The translations under genes were made by a program, and so were the position numbers. Below, piece by piece: positions 7,101 to 14,307 of a stretch of DNA of 14,586 bases. The notes below the pieces were generated by a model. The model worked only from the letters and a program-made list of their open reading frames with translations. It searched no databases and was not told the DNA's origin. Numbering within the stretch: the stretch's first letter is position 1; every line of letters starts with the position of its first letter. The stretch covers positions 1-14,586 of the forward strand of contig DIVQ01000034.1 in assembly GCA_002423325.1 (NCBI GenBank), given 5' to 3'. The DNA comes from Anaerolineales bacterium UBA6128 (GTDB lineage: Bacteria; Chloroflexota; Anaerolineae; UBA1429).

Positions 7101-7116
7101 TGCGCACTACCCCGAT

Positions 7117-8355
7117 CTACCCCCACACCTTGTCGATCGCCCGGCGCGTCGCGATCACCCAGTTGCGCACGCGCTGCCGATCGCCCTGCACCGTCTCCAC
7201 GTCCTTGAGTGTGATATCCACATGGCAGTCGCGGCAGGCGCGCAGGTCGCGCGTCAGGATCGTGTGCACGCGCTCGGGATCCCAGCCGTAGCCCACCATG
7301 TCTGCGGGGCTGGGACGGTACGAAAAGACATAGTCCTGGCCAATCTGCTCGGCGCAGCGCGCCGCGTCGGCGCTGAAGGCCACCGCAATACGGCGCAGGT
7401 TGGGAATCTTGCGCAGCATGTCGATCTTGAGCGTCAGGTCCTCACAGCAGCCGTAGGCCACCAGCCCGAATCTCGACAGAATAGGCAGTTGGTACTGCAG
7501 CAGGAACTCGTCGTGCATCGCGGGAGAGACCGCCACAAACTCTTGCGCCGCCATGTAGCCCCACAACAGGCTGCGCTGCACGCCATTCACGTTCGCCGCC
7601 GGGTCGGGCAGTTCCAGAGCGTAGGGCATGGCCTGGTTCTGGTGCGCACACAGGCCCCAATCGCCGGCCGCCTCCGCCTGTTCGTGGGTGCGCAGCACGC
7701 CGTCGCTCATGAACTTGACCAGGTGGTGCAACCACTCCGGGTTGTCCAGCATGTCGAGCATAAAGTTCTCGATGCCGCGCAGGTGTCCCAAGTCGGTGGA
7801 GAGGTCGGCGGTCCACATGCGGTAGGCCGGTCCGCGATCCACGTTCACGGAGATCAGATCGCCCAGCAGATCGTTCAGTCGCTCCGCATTCTGCGCGGTC
7901 GCGCGCTCGTCGATCTCGTGCCAGGGCGCGCGCATGCGCTCTGCATCGGCCAGCTCAGTAATGGCATATTCGTTCTTGTACGACCCGCGCGCCTCCTCGC
8001 TATAGTGGCGCCCTGAGGACAGCCCCCACCCGCTGCAGACGTAGGTCGCGGGCAGCGTCACCCACGGCTCAAAGATCGAATCATCCTCCATCGAGGCCCA
8101 GAAGAGCTGCCGCCGGAAAAAGTCCTCGTATCGGCGCAGGAACGGGTCGGCGCACTGGCAGCGGCTGTCGGGCATCTCTTCCCAGGCATAAGCGCGCACA
8201 TAGATCAACGGCCGCGTACGCACCAGGCTGTTGTGCTGCCGCCAGAGCGCCCGGCGCTGGTCCTGCACCGGGTCCGCACAGACTTCCAGGTAGCGCCTGG
8301 CCAGGTCGCGCAGCAGCGCGACGTCATGAACGTTCTCCGTGGTCGTCGTGGTCAT
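7117..8355 (-). CDS. Uroporphyrinogen decarboxylase (URO-D) superfamily protein, probable methyltransferase-like
   Basis: This is a 412-residue cytoplasmic protein. The start is the ATG at 8355, with GAGGA 7 bases upstream, overlapping the stop of the preceding URO-D relic by four bases (ATGA). URO-D-fold features lie in the C-terminal half: LVAYGCCEDLTLKIDMLRKIPNLRRIAV (YGCCE at residues 301-305), then DYVFSYRPSPADMVG, and a closing CHVDITLKDVETVQGD segment. The true haem-pathway HemE signature near the N-terminus is not seen. The superfamily also includes methylcobamide-dependent methyltransferases of the MtaA type, and many genomes carry uncharacterised paralogues near sugar genes. YGCCE could bind a metal or thiol group, by analogy with MtaA-type zinc sites. 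The substrate is unknown. No corrinoid protein is in the window. Confidence 0.75.
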   Translation of the reverse strand: MTTTTTENVHDVALLRDLARRYLEVCADPVQDQRRALWRQHNSLVRTRPLIYVRAYAWEEMPDSRCQCADPFLRRYEDFFRRQLFWASMEDDSIFEPWVTLPATYVCSGWGLSSGRHYSEEARGSYKNEYAITELADAERMRAPWHEIDERATAQNAERLNDLLGDLISVNVDRGPAYRMWTADLSTDLGHLRGIENFMLDMLDNPEWLHHLVKFMSDGVLRTHEQAEAAGDWGLCAHQNQAMPYALELPDPAANVNGVQRSLLWGYMAAQEFVAVSPAMHDEFLLQYQLPILSRFGLVAYGCCEDLTLKIDMLRKIPNLRRIAVAFSADAARCAEQIGQDYVFSYRPSPADMVGYGWDPERVHTILTRDLRACRDCHVDITLKDVETVQGDRQRVRNWVIATRRAIDKVWG

Positions 8356-8685
8356 GGCAAATCCTCGTGAGCAACCTCGTACATCGGCAGCAGGTTCTCC
8401 AGCCGGCACGAGTTGTCCGATTCCGTCGTCGAACCCATCAAGTAGCCCGGCCAGGCATCACGGACGGCCTGGCGGCAGGCGGCGCGCACCTCATCGGGCG
8501 TGCCGTTAGAGAGCAGTTTGCGCATGTCGATGCCGCCCGCCAGGAACAGCTTCGGGCAGCGGGAGACCGTCATAGTACTCGGTGGCCGCGTCGTTGAACA
8601 GCAGGTCATACAGCGGAACGCGGTCGGTCTCCTGGCAGGCCATGGCCCGCCCCACCCGTTCGCGCTTGGTCAGGCTGACAGCCAC
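8352..8685 (-). pseudogene. Relic of a second URO-D superfamily gene, middle deleted
   Basis: A GTG at 8685, 8 bases after GGAGG, opens a typical URO-D N-terminus: SLTKRERVGRAM, then TDRVPLYDLLFND and EYYDG. After about 44 residues this frame leaves the family and stops at 8506 (59 codons). A second frame takes over at about 8553-8572 with a typical URO-D C-terminus: KLFLAGGIDMRKLLSNG, then PDEVRAACRQAV and CRLENLLPMYEVAHEDLP, about 66 residues, ending at 8352. About 240 residues of the barrel are absent and the two ends are out of frame, so no functional protein is expected. The closer match of its N-terminus to classical URO-D shows that it was a distinct paralogue of the intact gene downstream. 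A true deletion or a misassembly would look the same here. Confidence 0.8.
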
Positions 8686-8699
8686 GACTCTCTCCTCCC

Positions 8700-8723
8700 G
8701 CGCCGCGCTGTAAGCGCCGCGCT
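8700..8723. repeat. 10-base direct repeat after the fusion gene
   Basis: GCGCCGCGCT occurs twice, at 8700-8709 and 8714-8723, separated by GTAA. It lies directly after the stop of the YfhO-flippase gene and before the ribosome site of the URO-D relic. Each copy is partly self-complementary. No function is evident. Confidence 0.5.
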
Positions 8724-11700
8724 CTAGGCGCCGCGCACCTTGGCGACGAGGCGCGCCGCCAGCCGCCGCACCGGCAACACGTCGCCCAGCGCCCGGCGTT
8801 CGTCGGCGTCAAAGGTGCGCAGCAGCACCACGCCCGCGGCGTACAGCGCCAAGCCGATCAGCAGCCCCAGCGCCCTGTGCTGCGGGAACAGGATCAGCAG
8901 CAGGGCCAACGGCGCGGCGCTCAGCACCTGCGTCCAGACCAGGCGCAGCCAGGGCATGGGCGCCAGGTGCCGCCGCACGCCCAAGTAGAACGGCACGAAC
9001 AGCACCAGTTCAGAGATCACCGTGACATAGGCCGAGGCCATCCAGCCGTAGCGACTGAGGCCGATCAGGTTCGCCAGCAGGTTGAAGGTAAGGCCGATCA
9101 CAAAGGCGCGCGTCAGCAGGCGCTGCTGGTCCAGCGAGATCAGCACATACTGCGTCACCGAGTTGATAAAGCCCACCGGCATATACCAGACCATCACCTT
9201 GAGGATTTCGGCGCCCTGCGGCAGGTACTCGGCGCCGCCCAGCAGTTGGATGAGCGGTCGGGCGGCGGCCCAGCCCGCCAGCGCCAGCGGCAGCGCGATC
9301 ACCAGCAGCAGCTTGATCGCCAGGCTGTAGGCCTTGAGCAGCGAGCCCCTGGCGTTGGCCGCGTAGCGCGCCATCAACGGAAAGATCGCCAGCGTGAACG
9401 CGGACGGGATGATGTTGACGGCGTCGACGTACTTGTAGGCCGTGCTGTAGTAGCCCAGCACGCGCTTGTCGGCCACCAGCGCCTCAACATCCAGCAGTTG
9501 CACGGCCACCTTGAAGAACAGCGTGGCCAGCAGGTTGTTCAGCATCAGCGGCCACGAGTCGCGCAGCATCGCGCGCTGCAGCGCCACGTCGAACGCAACG
9601 CGCGGGCGAAAGAGCGTGCGGCGCAGCAGCACATGCAGCACCACAGCCGTGATGACGCTCACCACGATCGACACGACGCCCAGCCCCACATAGCCTGTGC
9701 CAAGGCCCAGCGCCAGCGTGCCGAAGGCCACCTTGAGCAGCGTCGAGAGCGTGGTCACCGCCGCGGGCAGTTCCATGCGCTCCCAGGCCGAAAAGACGGC
9801 ACTGTAGCTGGCGGCCACGTTGCTCGGCAACAGCGCCAGCCCGAACATCGCGATGGCCAGCAGGGTGCGCGGTTCGATGGGGTTGGTGAGGCCGCGCGCC
9901 AGCGCAAAGGCTGCCAGCGCCGGCACCGTCAGCACGCACAGTACCGAGCGCAGCACGATCGCGTTCGTGAGGTAGCGGTTCGCCTGGCTGCGGTCGCGCG
10001 CGATGTCGCGCGTCATCAGCGCGTTGAGGCCAAAGCCGGTCAGAATATCGAACCAACTGATCACCAGCACCGCGAAATAGTACTGCCCTGCGTCCGCAGG
10101 CGACAGCACGCGCAGCATCAACATGGCAAAGGCCATGTCCAGCAGTTTGTTGATCAGCATCAGCGTGATGGGCGCCAGCGTGTTGCGCGACACGCGCTGC
10201 GCGTCACCCGCCTCCTGCACACGCCTGAAGCGCCGCAGCCAGACCCACAGCCCGCCGGCCAGCAGCAGCGTCATCGCGGCCACAAAGCTGACGTACAGGC
10301 CATACTTGACCGCGTTCGGCGAGTACTTGAAGCGCACCACCCAGCGCCCGGCGGGCACCTCCACGGCGCGTGCGTTGCCGTTGGCGCGGTAGATGTGCAG
10401 GGCCTGCTCGGCGTTCTGGGGCTCGGGCGCGTCGGGCGGGCGGATGTACGCCAGCCAGTCGGGGTTGTAGCTGTCGCTCAGCACAAGCAGGCACGGGATG
10501 CGCGCCTCGAGCGTAAGCGTCACCTCGTTGAGGGTATAGTCGATCGCCGAGACGCTGCCGATATACGAGAGCGCCGCCGCGTCCGCCGGCTCCTGTCGCG
10601 GCGCCTCCTCCAGGATCGCCGTCTCCTGCGGGTCAAACGTGCGCAGCGCCTGGTTGCGTGCCTCTGCATCCGCGATGAAGGTCCCCTGCGGCACCAGCCA
10701 GGCGCGCGGCAGCGCCTGCTCGTTGCGATAGATACGCACCTCGCCGTCATAGGCCAGCGCGTAACCCGGGTTGCTGATGGCGCGTTCTCTGGCGGTGATC
10801 ACGTACTTGACGTTCATCGCGTCCAGCAGCGGGGCGTCCAGCGCCTCCATCTGGTGGGCGAACAGTGGCGCGATGCGGTTGTAGGGCAGCTCGGACTGCT
10901 CAGAGATCAACCGCATCGTCTCGACGTATTGCCGCGGGATGATCGAGTCATAGCCGCGAATATCACTGAGGCCGTAAAGCATCGGCGTGTTGGCGTTGAG
11001 GGTCTTTTCGGACCCGCCGACCAGCGTGGTCACACGGAAAAGCGAGGTATCGGACTGCAAATAGTCGATCGCGGGGGTGCGGTACCCCACCAGCGCGGTG
11101 TCATTGGCCGGGAAGAAGGGCAGGCCGCTGATGAACAACTCGGCCACGATGACCGCCCCCGGGAGGAGCGCCCAACGGCGCGCAGTGCGAAAGCGCGGCC
11201 GCAGCAGAGGGGACAGTCCGCCGAACAGGAGTGCCGCGGCAAAGATCGCCAGGTTGCGGAACTGGTAGGAGTAGAACATGCGGCCGTCGGCGAAGGCCAG
11301 CGGAGCCAGCGCCAGGGCCTGCACGGCGCGCTCGGCCAGCGCAGCCACACGCTCCTTGACCAACAGGCTCGCGCCCAGGGCGAGCAGTCCCAGCGCGCCT
11401 GCCGCCGTGCTCAGCCAAGGCAGCACCTGTCGCCCAAGGCGCTCGGCCCAGACGCCTGCTCTGGCCCTCAAGCCTGTCACGTCCTGCGCCCCGGCCACCC
11501 CCGAGCGGCTCGCCCGCGCAAAGACGTCGGCCCCCATGCCCGCGAGGATCGCCATGCTCAGCGTGTAGGGCATCACCCAGCGGAACGGCGAGTGCACCTG
11601 GCTCAGCCCGGGCAGCGCATACACCAGCGCGTACAGCGGCGTGCCGAACACCAGCAGCAGCGACACCAGCGCCAGCAGGCCAAAGAAGCCGCGCGGCGCC

Positions 11701-12878
11701 CCTGAGGCACGCTGCCGTCTACCGCCGCACAGCAGACCGATCAACGCCAGCAGCGCGGGTAACACGCCCACATAGCTGGCGCCCTCGACATAGTTCTTGA
11801 TGCCCCAGTAGATGCTATCGATCGGCTCGCCCAGGGCGTTGACGGTGACGGGCGTGGTGCGGCCGGTGAACAGGTCCAGGTAGCTGTGATGCGCCGGATT
11901 GCCAAAAAAGTCGGGGATCAGCAGCGCGATCAGGCGGCGCGGCGGGTAGGCCCAGCCCAGCACATCCTGCAGGCTGGCCGCGCCCTCGCGAAAGTTGGTA
12001 CGCACCAGCTCCAGCAGCGGCAGCCACTGCGCGGCACCCAGCCCAAAGCCCAGCACGGCAAGAGCGAGCAGCGTCGCCCCCGTCTTAAGCACCGTGCCCA
12101 CGGCGCGCGTGCCCCACGCCAGGGCGGTCAGCCGCCACAGCGCGTAGGCGCCGGCGGTCAGCGCCACATAGTAGTACATCTCCGGGTGGCCCGCCAGAAA
12201 GACCATCCCCGTAGCGAGCGACCCCAGCAGCAGGTCGGGAATATGCGCAACCACGCTGCCGCCACCCTGCTCGCCGCTGTGCTGGGCCTGGGCCCGACGC
12301 ACGATCCGCTCGATCGCCACCAGGATCAGCGGCAGCCAGACCACGCCAGCGATGATCATCGGAAAGACGTTGTGCGTGACCGTGAACCCGGCGAACATGA
12401 ACGTGACGGCGGCCAGGCTGCTGCCGATGCGACCAACGCGCAGCGTGCGCGCCAGCATGTAGGTAAAGGCCCCGCCCAGGAACAGATGCAGCGCAGCGAA
12501 CCAGCCGAAGGCGGCCGCCAGCGGCAGGACGTAGAACAGGATACTGAACGGGTAGAGCGCTGAGTGCTGGCCCGCCGCCAGAAACGGCACGCCCGACAGG
12601 ATGTAGGGGTTCCACAACGGCAGCTCGCGAGCGCGCACCGCCTCAACGATCAACTGCTTCCAAGCATAGTTCTCGATGTACAAGTCGCTGAGCAGGCCAT
12701 TGTAGGGCGCGCTGATGCCCGCCTCGGCGGCATAGCTCAGCCATGGCTCCCACGCAAAGACGTTGTCAGCCGGCAGCAGCGTCTTGCCGCCCAGCGTGAC
12801 GCGGCCAAAGAAGGCCACGGCCAGCACGAGAAGCAGCGCCAGGGCGGCGCCGTCGAGCAGCAACCCCCGCTTACGCAC
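8724..12878 (-). CDS. Fusion of YfhO-like GT-C membrane protein with Wzx/MOP-type flippase
   Basis: One open frame of 1384 residues contains two whole membrane modules. Residues 1 to about 880 are YfhO-like: a first helix (7-24), then an outer loop with LPADNVFAWEPW, ELPLWNPYILSGVPF and AAGQHSALYPFSI, many helices, and a soluble outer segment at about 590-855 (DIRGYDSI, MNVKYVITARE, SDSYNPDWLAYI). One more helix closes this module. YfhO proteins are GT-C glycosyltransferases that move a sugar from a lipid carrier to an acceptor outside the membrane. After a linker of about 12 residues (RRVQEAGDAQRV), residues about 895-1384 form a polysaccharide flippase: TLAPITLMLINKLLDMAFA, RVLSPADAGQYYF, GFGLNALMTRDIARD and further helices, the normal size of a stand-alone Wzx protein. 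The start is a GTG at 12878 with GAGGG just upstream, 12 bases after the MFS stop. The fusion suggests flipping and transfer of a lipid-linked sugar by one protein; this is inference. Confidence 0.88.
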   Translation of the reverse strand: MRKRGLLLDGAALALLLVLAVAFFGRVTLGGKTLLPADNVFAWEPWLSYAAEAGISAPYNGLLSDLYIENYAWKQLIVEAVRARELPLWNPYILSGVPFLAAGQHSALYPFSILFYVLPLAAAFGWFAALHLFLGGAFTYMLARTLRVGRIGSSLAAVTFMFAGFTVTHNVFPMIIAGVVWLPLILVAIERIVRRAQAQHSGEQGGGSVVAHIPDLLLGSLATGMVFLAGHPEMYYYVALTAGAYALWRLTALAWGTRAVGTVLKTGATLLALAVLGFGLGAAQWLPLLELVRTNFREGAASLQDVLGWAYPPRRLIALLIPDFFGNPAHHSYLDLFTGRTTPVTVNALGEPIDSIYWGIKNYVEGASYVGVLPALLALIGLLCGGRRQRASGAPRGFFGLLALVSLLLVFGTPLYALVYALPGLSQVHSPFRWVMPYTLSMAILAGMGADVFARASRSGVAGAQDVTGLRARAGVWAERLGRQVLPWLSTAAGALGLLALGASLLVKERVAALAERAVQALALAPLAFADGRMFYSYQFRNLAIFAAALLFGGLSPLLRPRFRTARRWALLPGAVIVAELFISGLPFFPANDTALVGYRTPAIDYLQSDTSLFRVTTLVGGSEKTLNANTPMLYGLSDIRGYDSIIPRQYVETMRLISEQSELPYNRIAPLFAHQMEALDAPLLDAMNVKYVITARERAISNPGYALAYDGEVRIYRNEQALPRAWLVPQGTFIADAEARNQALRTFDPQETAILEEAPRQEPADAAALSYIGSVSAIDYTLNEVTLTLEARIPCLLVLSDSYNPDWLAYIRPPDAPEPQNAEQALHIYRANGNARAVEVPAGRWVVRFKYSPNAVKYGLYVSFVAAMTLLLAGGLWVWLRRFRRVQEAGDAQRVSRNTLAPITLMLINKLLDMAFAMLMLRVLSPADAGQYYFAVLVISWFDILTGFGLNALMTRDIARDRSQANRYLTNAIVLRSVLCVLTVPALAAFALARGLTNPIEPRTLLAIAMFGLALLPSNVAASYSAVFSAWERMELPAAVTTLSTLLKVAFGTLALGLGTGYVGLGVVSIVVSVITAVVLHVLLRRTLFRPRVAFDVALQRAMLRDSWPLMLNNLLATLFFKVAVQLLDVEALVADKRVLGYYSTAYKYVDAVNIIPSAFTLAIFPLMARYAANARGSLLKAYSLAIKLLLVIALPLALAGWAAARPLIQLLGGAEYLPQGAEILKVMVWYMPVGFINSVTQYVLISLDQQRLLTRAFVIGLTFNLLANLIGLSRYGWMASAYVTVISELVLFVPFYLGVRRHLAPMPWLRLVWTQVLSAAPLALLLILFPQHRALGLLIGLALYAAGVVLLRTFDADERRALGDVLPVRRLAARLVAKVRGA

Positions 12879-12890
12879 GCTCCCTCGCCC

Positions 12891-14162
12891 TCACCCGATC
12901 TCCTCCAACGCAGGCTGCCCCGCCGGAGTATCCGCACACTCCTGCGCCAGGGCCAGCGAACGAAAGCTGATCACGAACGCGACCAGCGCCAGCGCGCTTG
13001 CCAGCGCCCCATAGACCCAGGCAGGCAGCGCCCCCAGGATGGCGCCGCCCACGATCGGCCCCACAATCTGCGCCAGGTTGTCGAGCGAGGCCGACGCTCC
13101 CATCGCGACCCCCTGCTCGTTGGGGCGTACGGCGCGGCTGAGAAAGCCCGTCAAGGGTCCACGCGTGCACGACGCGGCAAAGCTCGCTACCGCCAGCACT
13201 GCCCCGAACTGCCATTGATGCGTCACCAGGCCCACGACGGCATAGGTGCCCACAAAGATCCCCAGCCCCAGCCGCGCAGTTGCGCGATCGCCCAGCCGCT
13301 TGATCAGGGGCACAAAGATGGCAAAGCGCACGAACACACGCACGAGGCCCGCGACCGTCAGCATCAGTCCTACCTGCTGGGCATCCATCCCCAGAACCAG
13401 ATTGGCAAAGAGCGAAATGCACGACATGAACAGCGAAAACGACAGGGTGTGGAACAGCCACTGCACCAGCAGCGTGCGCGCGTCGGTATTCCGCCACAGG
13501 GCCACACTGCCGCTCAGCCACCGCGTGGGCGGCGCACTGGCGGCGGAGCCGGCCGCGCGCGCGGGCGGCCGCGACTCGGCCACAAGGAAGAACGTCAGTA
13601 CCATGGTCAACAGCGTCAGGCCGGCGGACATCAGCGCCGGCGCAGCGATTCCCCAGCGCGACAGTAGTCCACCGATGCCCGGCCCCAGCAGCGAGGAGAG
13701 CACGTGCGCCACGCCGATGTTGCTCATCTCTCTGCTGCGGTCCTGCGGCTTGCTGATATCCCCGATGATCGCCTTGGCGATCGGAAACTGGCCGCCGAAC
13801 AGTCCGTCCACGATACGCGAGAGGAACAGCATCGTCAGGTTGCGCGAAAAGATCAGGATCACAAACCCCAGCAGTGTGCCAAACTGCGAAAGCAGCAGAA
13901 TGGGCCTGCGCCCGTAGCGGTCGCTCAAGGCGCCCCAGATCGGGCCCGAGAAAAAGCCGAACAGGGCATTGGCGGAAAGCAGCAGCCCGATCTGAACCGG
14001 CGTAGCATGGTATTGCTGCCCGAAAAAGGGCAGAAACGGGATCAACACGCTGTATCCCAGAATGTCCGTAAAGACGGCCAGGTACAACGGCAGCAGCCGC
14101 GGGTAAGGCACCCGCTGCAGCCAGCCTGTCGGCCTTTGGGGATGGGGATTGCTCGAGGTCAC
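12891..14162 (-). CDS. MFS transporter, drug:H+ antiporter type
   Basis: This 423-residue inner-membrane protein has about 12 helices. Motif A is GALSDRYGRRP (residues 77-87), in the loop between helices 2 and 3. RIVDGLFGGQFPIAKAIIGDI follows, and then antiporter motif C, LLGPGIGGLL (about 158-167). Together these place it in the TetA-like DHA1 group that exports drugs or small metabolites in exchange for protons. The start chosen is the GTG at 14162, just after GAGGAG. A longer reading from 14255 would run through a good promoter (14208-14236) and adds 31 residues without hydrophobic or conserved character. It is probably the first gene of a unit with the YfhO-flippase fusion 12 bases downstream and the URO-D genes after it. 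The substrate cannot be deduced; export of a sugar or lipid precursor is possible given the neighbours. Confidence 0.88.
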   Translation of the reverse strand: MTSSNPHPQRPTGWLQRVPYPRLLPLYLAVFTDILGYSVLIPFLPFFGQQYHATPVQIGLLLSANALFGFFSGPIWGALSDRYGRRPILLLSQFGTLLGFVILIFSRNLTMLFLSRIVDGLFGGQFPIAKAIIGDISKPQDRSREMSNIGVAHVLSSLLGPGIGGLLSRWGIAAPALMSAGLTLLTMVLTFFLVAESRPPARAAGSAASAPPTRWLSGSVALWRNTDARTLLVQWLFHTLSFSLFMSCISLFANLVLGMDAQQVGLMLTVAGLVRVFVRFAIFVPLIKRLGDRATARLGLGIFVGTYAVVGLVTHQWQFGAVLAVASFAASCTRGPLTGFLSRAVRPNEQGVAMGASASLDNLAQIVGPIVGGAILGALPAWVYGALASALALVAFVISFRSLALAQECADTPAGQPALEEIG

Positions 14163-14207
14163 GGTCTCCTCACAGGCGGTCAGGGTCCGCCGGTCTGCTA
14201 GATCCCG

Positions 14208-14236
14208 ATTGTGCCCCAGACCAGGGCGACTGTCAA
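14208..14236 (-). promoter_or_regulatory. Sigma70-like promoter of the MFS-fusion-URO-D unit
   Basis: A perfect -35 TTGACA (14231-14236), a 17-base spacer and a -10 CACAAT (14208-14213, four of six) lie on the minus strand. They predict a leader of about 40 bases before the GTG at 14162. The site shares the 145-base divergent region with the lipoprotein promoter on the other strand; their -35 boxes are about 35 bases apart. Confidence 0.65.
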
Positions 14237-14270
14237 AAGGGTAGGGCTGGCGCACTAAACCTTTGAGCGC

Positions 14271-14300
14271 TTGCGGACGTCATATACTTGGGGGTACAAT
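14271..14300 (+). promoter_or_regulatory. Promoter of the lipoprotein gene, leaderless arrangement
   Basis: A -10 TACAAT (14295-14300, five of six) is preceded, 18 bases away, by a weak -35 TTGCGG (14271-14276). The -10 box ends 7 bases before the ATG at 14308, so transcription should start at or next to the start codon. There is no Shine-Dalgarno sequence between them, which fits a leaderless mRNA. Confidence 0.6.
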
Positions 14301-14307
14301 CCGAACG

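Noticed and set aside
8877..11705. A 942-codon open frame on the plus strand
   Set aside because: It lies entirely antisense to the YfhO-flippase fusion. Its translation is dominated by Gln, Arg and His with no domain, as expected opposite a GC-rich hydrophobic gene.
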